A stretch of DNA of 64,000 nucleotides from Mycobacterium sp. PS03-16. Lineage in GTDB: Bacteria > Actinomycetota > Actinomycetes > Mycobacteriales > Mycobacteriaceae. Position 1 is the stretch's first letter; the number at the start of each line of letters is the position of its first letter. The translations under genes and the position numbers were made by a program. The stretch lies in assembly GCF_004570325.1 (NCBI RefSeq), contig NZ_SPQO01000016.1, positions 56,457 through 120,456 on the forward strand, in the 5' to 3' direction. Shown here one piece after another: positions 26,714 to 34,471 of this stretch. The notes beneath the pieces are model-generated. The model was not told the origin of the DNA and ran no database searches. It worked only from the letters and a program-made list of their open reading frames with translations.

Positions 26714-29053
26714 TCAGGTGTAGCTGACGTGGACCCGGTCGATGCGGCCCTCGAACGGGAACGGCGCCCGCTCGCGGTAGTCCAGCGACACCGGCGACCC
26801 CAGACAGGTGCCGATGTCCAGGCAGTCGTTGGCGGTGAACAGCAGCGGCGCGCTGACCGGCACCCGGCCCGTCGCCACGGTGTCACCGCCGACGGTCATC
26901 TCGACGTCCAGCGGTCCGGCCGGGCGTTGCTCGGCGTAGCGGGTGGTGACGGTGATGGTGGCGGGGCCGGCGGGGATCTTCTGCGCGGAGCGAATCTTCG
27001 TGCGCTGCAGGATGAACAGGTTGTACTCGTAGCAGAGATGGCCGTCGTCGAGGTAGCACGTGAGGCCGCCGGCCGCGGCCCCCAGCGCGTACAGGACGCC
27101 GTTGGCGTCGGCGGGGAGGTCCGCGTCGATGGTGACGACGTTGTTCTTGTTGCCCAGCGCGGGGGCGCAGAACTCCGGCATGCGGACCATGTCGCCCGAG
27201 AACTCCCACTCCCGGTAGGGCGGGGAGATCCGCAACTCGGGATGGTAGACCGGCACCCACAGTCCGCCACCGATCGGCAGCACCGCGTTGCGGGCCGCCT
27301 CGATCGCGAACATCTCCCGCATCTGGATCAGCTTCTCGGGTGACTGCTGGGCGAGGTCGACGGCCTGTGACCAGTCCTCATCCAGGTGGTAGAGCTCCCA
27401 GCTGTCGTTGTCCGGCGTCCACGTGGCGATGCCCTCCGGCTGGCCGGGCACCCACGGCAGCCGCGGGCCGCGGGCGCTGGCCAGCCACCCGTCGTGATAG
27501 ATCGACCGGCTGCCCATGATCTCGAAGTACTGGGTCCGCTTCCCGCCCGGCGCCGCCCGGTCGGTCAGCGTCCGCGCGAAACTCGCTCCTGCCAGCGGGA
27601 TTTGGGGCTCACCGTTGACCACCCGCGGCGGCTGTACGCCGACGACCTCGTAGATGGTGGGGACCACGTCGTTGCAGTGCAGGAACACGTCGCGCGGGAC
27701 GGTGTCGGCGGCGATCTTGGCCGGCCAGCGCACCGCCATCGGGTTGCGGGTGCCGCCCAGGTGCGACGCCAGCAGCTTCATGCCCTTGTAGGGCGTCGAT
27801 CCGGCCCACGCCCACCCCGCGTGGTACTGGTTGTCCACCAGCGGCGAGCCCAGCGCGTCCAGCCCGCCGAGCTCCTCGAGGGCGTCGATGTGCTGGCGCA
27901 CGGTGGTCGGAATGCCGTTCTGCGCCAACAGTTCCGCGATGGTGCCGTTCTGTCCCTCACCGGAGGACCCGTTGTCCCCCCAGATGTAGAAGAACAGGGT
28001 GTTGTCCCCGAACCCGAGATGGTCGAGCTCGTCTGCGATCCGGCCGACCTGCACGTCGACGTGTTCGGCGTAGCCGGCGGCGACCTCCATGAGGCGGCGC
28101 TGAAACGGCTTCTCGTCCTCGGGGATCGACTCCCAGGACGCCAGCGTCTCGTCGCGTTCGGTCAGCCGGCAGTCCGCCGGGAGCCAGCCCTGGGCCTTGG
28201 CGCGCTCGAACACCCGCTCCCGGTAGGCATCCCAGCCGTCGTCGAACTTCCCGGCGTACCGGTCCGCCCATTCCTTCATGATGTGGTGCGGTCCGTGCAG
28301 GCAGCCGCTGGCCCAGTACATGAAGAACGGCTTGTCCGCGTTGAACGCCTTGTGCCGGCGCAGCCAGGCGATCGCGTCATCGGCCAGGTCCTCGGAGAGG
28401 TGGTAGCCCTCCTCCGCGGTGCGCGGCGGGGCGACGACCGTGGTGTTGCGCACCAGATGTGGTTCGTACTGCGAGGCCTCGCCGGCCAGGAAACCGTAGA
28501 AGTACTCGAAACCCAGTCCGGTGGGCCAGTTCTCGAACGGGCCGGCCGCCGTGGTCTCCTCGGCGGGAGTGTTGTGCCACTTCCCGAACGCCGACGTCGC
28601 GTAGCCGTAATGTTTGAGCACCTCGGCCACCGTGGCGCTGCTGCGCGGGATCTTACCCGCGTAGCCGTCCCAGTCGTTGGCCAGTTCGGCGATCTGCCCG
28701 TTGCCGATCTCGTGGTGGTTGCGGCCGGTCAGCAACGCCGCCCGCGTCGGTGAGCACATCGCGGTGGTGTGGAAGCGGTTGAAGCTGACCCCTTCGTCCC
28801 GGATCCGGTCCAGCGTCGCGGTGCGCACCTCGCCGCCGAACGTGGACGGCAGCCCGGGCCCGGCGTCGTCGATGAGGACGATGACGATGTTGGGGCTGTC
28901 GGGGTGCAGCCGCCGCGGCACCGACCGCGGCGCATAGGTCGACTCGGCCAGCGTGCGCCCGGCGATGCTGGCCGACGGTGTCGGCGCGAACGGCAGCACG
29001 CCACCGCCCTGCAGCACCGGAGCCACGATCGCGTCCGCTCGTTCCTCGGCCAT
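26714..29053 (-). CDS. Arylsulfatase (alkaline-phosphatase superfamily)
   Basis: This 779-residue type I sulfatase starts at ATG 29053, preceded by AAGGGGCGAG. The formylglycine motif is C100-S-P-T-R, with metal-binding Asp residues at 62-63 (LIDDAG), GKWH and WGDNGSS further on. It hydrolyses sulfate esters, and its Cys needs conversion by a formylglycine-generating enzyme encoded elsewhere. There is no signal peptide, as in other mycobacterial arylsulfatases of this size. It is divergent from the FAD-linked oxidase gene (172 bp between). A TTGACG upstream (minus strand, near 29179) could be its -35 element, but no good -10 pairs with it. Confidence 0.93.
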   Translation of the reverse strand: MAEERADAIVAPVLQGGGVLPFAPTPSASIAGRTLAESTYAPRSVPRRLHPDSPNIVIVLIDDAGPGLPSTFGGEVRTATLDRIRDEGVSFNRFHTTAMCSPTRAALLTGRNHHEIGNGQIAELANDWDGYAGKIPRSSATVAEVLKHYGYATSAFGKWHNTPAEETTAAGPFENWPTGLGFEYFYGFLAGEASQYEPHLVRNTTVVAPPRTAEEGYHLSEDLADDAIAWLRRHKAFNADKPFFMYWASGCLHGPHHIMKEWADRYAGKFDDGWDAYRERVFERAKAQGWLPADCRLTERDETLASWESIPEDEKPFQRRLMEVAAGYAEHVDVQVGRIADELDHLGFGDNTLFFYIWGDNGSSGEGQNGTIAELLAQNGIPTTVRQHIDALEELGGLDALGSPLVDNQYHAGWAWAGSTPYKGMKLLASHLGGTRNPMAVRWPAKIAADTVPRDVFLHCNDVVPTIYEVVGVQPPRVVNGEPQIPLAGASFARTLTDRAAPGGKRTQYFEIMGSRSIYHDGWLASARGPRLPWVPGQPEGIATWTPDNDSWELYHLDEDWSQAVDLAQQSPEKLIQMREMFAIEAARNAVLPIGGGLWVPVYHPELRISPPYREWEFSGDMVRMPEFCAPALGNKNNVVTIDADLPADANGVLYALGAAAGGLTCYLDDGHLCYEYNLFILQRTKIRSAQKIPAGPATITVTTRYAEQRPAGPLDVEMTVGGDTVATGRVPVSAPLLFTANDCLDIGTCLGSPVSLDYRERAPFPFEGRIDRVHVSYT

Positions 29054-29225
29054 CACTCGCCCCTTCCTGCCACCGGTCGGCGGATGCCTCCCCGTGGTGA
29101 TCATGCGACTCGCGACGTCGGGAATGCCGGACTTCGCCTTTTGATCTTGATACTTCCCAATGGATTCAGCCCCGTCAACGCCGTGATGGTGAATCGCCGG
29201 AGGGCGCGCGGCATAGCATCGCTGC

Positions 29226-30593
29226 ATGAGCACCGACACGCTCGCCGAGCTCACCGCCGAACTGCCCGAAGGCATGGTCGTCACCGATCCCGACATCGTC
29301 GCGTCCTACCGCCAGGACCGCGCGGCGGATCCGGGGGCGGGCACCGCGCTCGCCGTCGTCCGGCCCACCCGCACCGAGGAGGTGCAGACGGTGCTGCGCT
29401 GGGCGTCCGCGCACGGGGTGGCCGTGGTGCCGCGCGGGATGGGCACGGGGCTGTCCGGCGGGGCGTCCGCGCTCGACGGCGCGATCGTGCTGTCCACCGA
29501 GAAGATGCGCGACATCACCGTCGACCCGGTGACCCGCACCGCCGTCGTGCAGCCCGGACTGCTCAACGCGGAGGTGAAGAAGGCCGTCGCCGAACACGGG
29601 CTGTGGTACCCGCCGGATCCGTCGTCGTACGAGATCTGCAGCATCGGCGGCAACGTCGCCACCAACGCCGGCGGGTTGTGCTGTGTGAAATACGGCGTCA
29701 CCGCCGACTACGTCCTCGGACTGCAGGTGGTGCTGGCCGACGGCACCGCGGTGCGCCTGGGCGGGCCGCGGCTCAAGGACGTCGCCGGGTTGTCGCTGAC
29801 CAAATTGTTCGTCGGCAGCGAGGGCACGCTCGGCATCGTCACCGAGGTGACGCTGCGCCTGCTCCCGCCGCAGCACGCTCCCTGCACGGTGGTCGCGACG
29901 TTCGACTCGGTGGAGGCCGCCGCCGGCGCCGTCGTCACGATCACCGGCCGGATCCGCCCGTCGATGCTGGAGTTCATGGACGCCGTCGCGATCAACGCCG
30001 TCGAGGACAAGCTGCGCATGGGCCTGGATCGCAACGCCGCCGCGATGATGGTCGCCGCCTCCGACGACCGGGGCGCGGCGGGCGCCGACGACGCCGAGTT
30101 CATGGCGAAGGTGTTCGCCGAAGCCGGTGCCACGGAGGTGTTCTCGACCTCCGACCCCGAGGAGGGTGAGGCGTTCGTGGCGGCCCGGCGCTTCGCGATC
30201 CCTGCCGTCGAGGCGAAGGGCACGCTGCTGCTCGAGGACGTCGGGGTGCCGCTGCCCGCGCTGGCCGACCTGGTGGCCGGAGTGGAGAAGATCGCCGCCG
30301 ACCGCGACGTGATGATCTCGGTGATCGCCCACGCCGGCGACGGCAACACCCACCCGCTGATCGTGTTCGACCCGGCCGACGCCGCCATGGCCGACCGCGC
30401 CCAGCAGGCGTTCGGCGAGATCATGGACCTGGCCGTGCGCCTCGGCGGCACGATCACCGGGGAACACGGCGTCGGCCGGCTCAAGCGCCCGTGGCTGGCG
30501 GGGCAGATCGGGCCCGAGGCGATGGAGCTCAACCGCCGGATCAAACACGCGCTCGACCCGGCCGGCATCCTCAACCCCGGCGCGGCGTTCTAG
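29226..30593 (+). CDS. FAD-linked oxidase, glycolate/D-lactate dehydrogenase type (Rv1257c homologue)
   Basis: This 455-residue GlcD-like flavoprotein has the PP-loop FAD-binding domain in residues 20-230 (VAVVPRGMGTGLSGGA; SIGGNVATNAGGLCCVKYG) and the FAD-oxidase C domain ending with ITGEHGVGRLKRPWL and the final DPAGILNPG. It oxidises a 2-hydroxy acid such as glycolate or D-lactate, passing electrons to a quinone or other acceptor. The start ATG 29226 follows TAGCAT (29214-29219), a fair -10 element. It corresponds to Rv1257c by neighbourhood. Confidence 0.9.
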   Translation: MSTDTLAELTAELPEGMVVTDPDIVASYRQDRAADPGAGTALAVVRPTRTEEVQTVLRWASAHGVAVVPRGMGTGLSGGASALDGAIVLSTEKMRDITVDPVTRTAVVQPGLLNAEVKKAVAEHGLWYPPDPSSYEICSIGGNVATNAGGLCCVKYGVTADYVLGLQVVLADGTAVRLGGPRLKDVAGLSLTKLFVGSEGTLGIVTEVTLRLLPPQHAPCTVVATFDSVEAAAGAVVTITGRIRPSMLEFMDAVAINAVEDKLRMGLDRNAAAMMVAASDDRGAAGADDAEFMAKVFAEAGATEVFSTSDPEEGEAFVAARRFAIPAVEAKGTLLLEDVGVPLPALADLVAGVEKIAADRDVMISVIAHAGDGNTHPLIVFDPADAAMADRAQQAFGEIMDLAVRLGGTITGEHGVGRLKRPWLAGQIGPEAMELNRRIKHALDPAGILNPGAAF

Positions 30594-30595
30594 CC

Positions 30596-30626
30596 CTTCC
30601 CCGCGCGCCGCTCTTCCCCGCGCGCC
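30596..30626 (+). repeat. Two direct copies of a 14-bp motif
   Basis: CTTCCCCGCGCGCC occurs at 30596-30609 and again at 30613-30626, a 17-bp period. A third, shorter CTTCCGCG follows at 30631 and leads into the larger inverted repeat. This lies directly after the FAD-linked oxidase stop. Confidence 0.6.
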
Positions 30627-30633
30627 CCCTCTT

Positions 30634-30697
30634 CCGCGAGCAGACACAGACGCGCGCGATTCCACCCGTGATCACGCGAGTGTGCGTCTGCTCGCGG
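30634..30697. repeat. Intergenic inverted repeat, 12-bp perfect stem (mycobacterial dispersed type)
   Basis: CCGCGAGCAGAC at 30634-30645 is exactly complementary to GTCTGCTCGCGG at 30686-30697. The 40-base interior is partly self-complementary. It has no T-run, so it is not a classic terminator, though it lies between the FAD-linked oxidase and cyp130. From memory, palindromes beginning GCGAGCAGACGC recur in intergenic regions of many mycobacterial genomes. I recall no established function. Confidence 0.65.
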
Positions 30698-30708
30698 TGT
30701 ATGGAGGG

Positions 30709-30763
30709 TTGACACACAGGCGCTACTGTCGTACTCATGAGACATGAGTGCGGATGTGTCTCA
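30709..30763 (+). promoter_or_regulatory. cyp130 promoter with nested operators over the start codon
   Basis: TTGACA (30709-30714) is a perfect -35; a 17-bp spacer leads to TACTCA (30732-30737), which puts transcription start at or next to the ATG at 30744. ACTCATG-aga-CATGAGT (30733-30749) is a perfect inverted repeat covering the -10 and start codon. TGAGACA (30738-30744) pairs with TGTCTCA (30757-30763) as a second, wider repeat. The TetR regulator encoded just downstream of cyp130 is the likely ligand-responsive repressor. Confidence 0.65.
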
Positions 30764-31964
30764 CGTGCGGTTCGAGCCGGCCTCGGCCGACACGTGGGCC
30801 GACCCCTGGCCGATGTACGCAGCCCTGCGCGATCACGATCCGGTGCACCACGTCGTGCCCGACGACCGCCCGGAGCACGACTACTACGTGCTGTCCCGGC
30901 ACGCCGACGTCTGGCGGGCCGCGCGGGACCACGAGACGTTCTCCTCGGCGCAGGGCCTGACCGTCAACTACGGCGAACTGGAGATGATCGGCCTGGCCGA
31001 CAATCCGCCGTTCGTCATGCAGGACCCGCCGGTGCACACCGAGTTCCGCAAGCTGGTGTCGCGTGGGTTCACCCCGCGCCAGGTCGAGGCGGTCGAACCC
31101 GCGGTGCGGTCGTTCGTCGTCGAGCGCATCGAGAGGTTGCGCGCGGACGGCGGCGGCGACATCGTCCGGGAGCTGTTCAAACCGCTGCCCTCGATGGTCG
31201 TCGCGCACTACCTCGGCGTGCCCGAGGCCGATCGCGCCCGGTTCGACGGCTGGACCGAGGCGATCGTCGCGGCGAGCACCGAGTCGACCGGAGTGACCGG
31301 GGCAGGCGACGCGATCGGCGAGATGATGGCCTACTTCGCCGAGCTGATCGAGCGACGCCGCCGCGACCCCGGTGACGACACGATCAGCCATCTGGTGGCC
31401 GCGGGTGTCGGCGCGGACGGCGACATCGCCGGCACCCTGTCGGTGCTGGCGTTCACGTTCACGATGGTCACCGGCGGCAACGACACCACCACCGGGATGC
31501 TGGGCGGCTCCGTGCAGCTGCTCGCTCGGCGGCCCGACCAGCGCCGTCTGCTGGCCGATGACCCGGCGCTCATCGCCGACGCCGTCGACGAGTTCCTGCG
31601 GCTGACCTCTCCGGTGCAGGGGCTGGCCCGCACCGCCACGCGCGACGTCACGATCGGCGACACCACGATCCCCGCCGGCCGCAAGGTGCTGCTGCTGTAC
31701 GGGTCGGCCAACCGCGACGAACGCGAATTCGGCCCCGATGCAGCGGAGTTGGATGTCTGTCGCAAGCCGCGCAACATCCTGACGTTCAGCCACGGCGCGC
31801 ACTTCTGCCTCGGCGCCGCCGCAGCCCGCATGCAGTCCCGCGTCGCGCTCACCGAACTGCTGGCCCGCTGCCCCGAGTTCAGCGTCGACGAAGACGGAAT
31901 CATCTGGGCGGGTGGAAGTTACGTGCGCCGTCCGCTGTCCGTACCGTTCCGCACGGGCGGCTGA
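30744..31964 (+). CDS. cyp130: Cytochrome P450 CYP130
   Basis: This 406-residue P450 matches M. tuberculosis CYP130 nearly throughout (YYVLSRHADVW, SSAQGLTVNYGELEMIGL). The heme-thiolate Cys is residue 355 in FSHGAHFCLGA. The oxygen-activation motif GGNDTT is at about 244-249, and an ExxR (EFLR) lies in the K-helix. Its physiological substrate is not established. The stop overlaps the ATG of the TetR gene (TGATG). No ferredoxin or reductase gene is adjacent, so electrons must come from elsewhere. Confidence 0.94.
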   Translation: MSADVSHVRFEPASADTWADPWPMYAALRDHDPVHHVVPDDRPEHDYYVLSRHADVWRAARDHETFSSAQGLTVNYGELEMIGLADNPPFVMQDPPVHTEFRKLVSRGFTPRQVEAVEPAVRSFVVERIERLRADGGGDIVRELFKPLPSMVVAHYLGVPEADRARFDGWTEAIVAASTESTGVTGAGDAIGEMMAYFAELIERRRRDPGDDTISHLVAAGVGADGDIAGTLSVLAFTFTMVTGGNDTTTGMLGGSVQLLARRPDQRRLLADDPALIADAVDEFLRLTSPVQGLARTATRDVTIGDTTIPAGRKVLLLYGSANRDEREFGPDAAELDVCRKPRNILTFSHGAHFCLGAAAARMQSRVALTELLARCPEFSVDEDGIIWAGGSYVRRPLSVPFRTGG

Positions 31965-32545
31965 TGCCTGCCGACTGGCTGTCCGACCGGCGCACGGAGG
32001 CGGCCGCCGACCGCATCCTCGACGCCGCGGAGCGACTGTTCGCCGAGCGCGACGCCGCGGCCGTCGGCATGAACCAGATCGCCCGGGCGGCGGGCTGTTC
32101 GCGCGCCACGCTGTACCGCTATTTCGACAGCCGCGACACGCTCTACACCGCCTACGTGCACCGTGAGGCGCAGCGGCTCTACCGGGAGTTGACCGCGCGG
32201 GTCGGCGGCCTGACCGATCCGCGCGAACGGCTGGTCGAAGGCATGCTGACCGCGGTGCGCAGCGTGCGCGAAAGTCCGCCGCTGGCATCGTGGTTCACCC
32301 ACACGGGCCCGCCGATCGGCGGCGAGATGGCCGAACGCTCGGAGGTCGTGGGCGTGATGGTCGGGGCGTTCGTGCGGTCCCTCGGCATCGACGACGACGC
32401 CGTCGAACCGCGGTCACGCTGGCTGGTCCGGATCCTGACGTCGCTGTTGCTGTTCCCCGGCCGCGACGAGGATGACGAACGGGCGATGCTCGACGAGTTC
32501 GTGGTGCCGGTGGTGCTCAGACCTGCCAGTACGCCTGCGCCTTGA
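31964..32545 (+). CDS. TetR-family regulator (Rv1255c homologue)
   Basis: This 193-residue TetR protein has its helix-turn-helix at residues about 10-55 (AADRILDAAERLF ... QIARAAGCSRATLYRYFDSR) and a helical ligand domain after it. It is translationally coupled to cyp130, the classic position for a local regulator. The palindromes over the cyp130 start are its probable binding sites. It overlaps the convergent siderophore-interacting gene by 29 bp. Confidence 0.92.
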   Translation: MPADWLSDRRTEAAADRILDAAERLFAERDAAAVGMNQIARAAGCSRATLYRYFDSRDTLYTAYVHREAQRLYRELTARVGGLTDPRERLVEGMLTAVRSVRESPPLASWFTHTGPPIGGEMAERSEVVGVMVGAFVRSLGIDDDAVEPRSRWLVRILTSLLLFPGRDEDDERAMLDEFVVPVVLRPASTPAP

Positions 32546-33233
32546 TCGACTTCTTCGGGATCTTGTAGTCCTCGCGCAGCACCTTGACCACCGCGCGGGT
32601 GGTGCGGTTGTCGCAGGCCACCCAGCCGAAGTGGTCGGCGGCGTCGAACGCGGCCGCGGCAACGGTCTCGATGAGCGCCTCGCCGGCGTTCTTGCGGTCC
32701 ACCCACGTCACGTCGGAGCCGCGCACCACGGGAAGCTGCCTGTCCTCATCGTGGCCGGCCTCGAGGAAGACCCGCGCCTGGGCCTCGCCGATCGCGGACA
32801 GCAGCGAGTTGATCGCCGGCAGCGACGCGGTGTCGCCGACGATCACGTAGCCCGCCGGACGCGGTTCGGGCAGGGCGAAATTGCTGCCGAGCACGGTGAC
32901 GTCGATGGTGTCGCCCGGCTGCGCGTCCTGCGCCCACCGCGACGCCACCCCGTCGTGCAGCGCGAACTCGATGTCGACGGTGTCGGCGGCCGGGTCGGGG
33001 TCGACCAGCGTGTAGCCGCGCTGGTGCTGTTTGTCGCCGTCGGCGAACCACATGCGGATCCACTGCGTGGGGTGCACGGGGTGGTCGGCGAGCATGCCGC
33101 CCGCGGTGAAGCTGAGCCGCAGGTAGTGCGGACCGATCTCGCGCTTACCGGTCACGGTCAGCCGGTAGTCGCCCGCCCGGAGCAGTTTGAGCACCGCGCC
33201 GGAGAACCCGCGCGACGGTTTCCTGTCGGACAT
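32517..33233 (-). CDS. Siderophore-interacting protein (FAD-binding ferric reductase)
   Basis: This 238-residue protein of the SIP/ViuB family has the FAD-binding RGYTL motif at about residue 73 (QHQRGYTLVDPDP) and an NAD(P)H-binding domain (YVIVGDTASLPAINSLL). It reduces Fe(III) carried by siderophores in the cytosol so that iron is released. The ATG is at 33233. A near-consensus IdeR box lies just upstream, so expression should be iron-repressed. The 3' end overlaps the TetR gene on the other strand. Confidence 0.92.
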   Translation of the reverse strand: MSDRKPSRGFSGAVLKLLRAGDYRLTVTGKREIGPHYLRLSFTAGGMLADHPVHPTQWIRMWFADGDKQHQRGYTLVDPDPAADTVDIEFALHDGVASRWAQDAQPGDTIDVTVLGSNFALPEPRPAGYVIVGDTASLPAINSLLSAIGEAQARVFLEAGHDEDRQLPVVRGSDVTWVDRKNAGEALIETVAAAAFDAADHFGWVACDNRTTRAVVKVLREDYKIPKKSIKAQAYWQV

Positions 33234-33259
33234 GCGTCCACACCCTTCGTCTCGACAAC

Positions 33260-33278
33260 TTAGGGCAGCTTAACCTAA
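33260..33278 (-). promoter_or_regulatory. IdeR iron box
   Basis: Read on the minus strand, the 19-bp sequence TTAGGTTAAGCTGCCCTAA matches the mycobacterial IdeR consensus TTAGGTTAGGCTAACCTAA at 16 of 19 positions. A -10-like TAAGTT overlaps its downstream edge (33257-33262). The site ends 27 bases before the start of the siderophore-interacting gene, an ideal place for iron-dependent repression. Confidence 0.85.
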
Positions 33279-33298
33279 CGAGACGGCCGTGCGGCGGG

Positions 33299-34471
33299 TC
33301 AGCTCCGCACGCGGGTGAAGCGGTGCAGCACCCATGCCAGCGGGATGGTCACGACCATGGTGCCGACGAACAGCGCGCCGATCGACCCGGTGTAGATCGG
33401 GTAACGCAGGATCTCCACCATCACCAACTCCATGGTGAGCAGATGGATCAGGAAGATCTCGTAGGAGATCTCGCCGAGGAACACCATCGGCCGGCTGGCC
33501 AGGAACCGCCCGTACAGCCCCTGCCCGCCGCCGGAGCCGGTCAGCGCCAGCGGTGCCACCACCAGGGTCGAGATGACCGCGTAGAACAGGGTTTTCGCCA
33601 ACGCCTCGTCGAGGCCGGCCGGTGAGGTGGTCGGCTCCCCGGCGATCGGGGTCGAGGCGATCAGGTAGCAGACCACCGCCAGCGGGAGGCACGCCAAGGC
33701 GTAGGCGCGCACGCGCATGGCCTGCAGGACGGCCAGCAGCATGCCGCCGAGGAACCACATCAGGTAGCCGGGCAGCCACAGCCGGGCGCCGTCGGGCAGC
33801 CACGTCACGCTGTGCACCAGCCACAACCACAGCGGCGACACCGCGGCCAGGACCACCAGCCCGGCGATCAGCCGGGCCGGGCGCCACGCCCGCCGGCACA
33901 GCGCCACCAGCAGCACGTAGGCCAGCACCGGCAGCACCAGGTAGAACGCGACCTCCACGGCCAGGCTCCACATCTGCGTCAGACCCTGGTGCAGATAGGA
34001 GTACAGGTAGTGGTCGGTGTAGATCTGCGTGTGGGTCAGGTTGCGGAACAAACCCTCCCAGGTGTGCCCGGGATTCGGTCCGGCCGTGCGGAAGTGGTAG
34101 ACGAGGTAGGCCGCCGCCACCGTCACGACGTAGGCCGGCATGATCCGGCGCACCCGGTGCCACGCGTAGCGGCGCACCGAGGGCGCCGCCGTGCCGTTCG
34201 CGGCGGCCTGCACCCACGGCCGGAACAGCAGGAACCCCGACAGCACGAAGAAGACCGGCACCCCGATCTCCATGCGCGAGTAGACGAGACCGAGATATCC
34301 CTGCGGATACTTGCCCGTCGTGTACGCGGCGTGGGTCAGCACCACCAGCAGGGCGGCGACGGCGCGCACCCCGGTCAGCGACGCGACCCGTTCGGCGGCG
34401 GAGACCGATTCCAGCCCGCCCTGGGCCGGTGCTGCCGAGAGGGACTCCTGCACGCCCCGGGGTGCGGTCAC
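33299..34471 (-). CDS. Acyltransferase 3 family membrane protein (Rv1254 homologue)
   Basis: This 390-residue membrane protein has about ten hydrophobic segments. The opening LTGVRAVAALLVVLTHAAY carries the catalytic-type His of acyltransferase-3 proteins, and the FFVLSGFLLFRPW segment is typical of the family. Members transfer acetyl, succinyl or other acyl groups onto sugars or lipids of the envelope. The start GTG 34471 overlaps the deaD stop (GTGA), so the gene is translated with the helicase; a functional link is not obvious. The same order occurs in M. tuberculosis (Rv1253-Rv1254). Confidence 0.9.
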   Translation of the reverse strand: MTAPRGVQESLSAAPAQGGLESVSAAERVASLTGVRAVAALLVVLTHAAYTTGKYPQGYLGLVYSRMEIGVPVFFVLSGFLLFRPWVQAAANGTAAPSVRRYAWHRVRRIMPAYVVTVAAAYLVYHFRTAGPNPGHTWEGLFRNLTHTQIYTDHYLYSYLHQGLTQMWSLAVEVAFYLVLPVLAYVLLVALCRRAWRPARLIAGLVVLAAVSPLWLWLVHSVTWLPDGARLWLPGYLMWFLGGMLLAVLQAMRVRAYALACLPLAVVCYLIASTPIAGEPTTSPAGLDEALAKTLFYAVISTLVVAPLALTGSGGGQGLYGRFLASRPMVFLGEISYEIFLIHLLTMELVMVEILRYPIYTGSIGALFVGTMVVTIPLAWVLHRFTRVRS

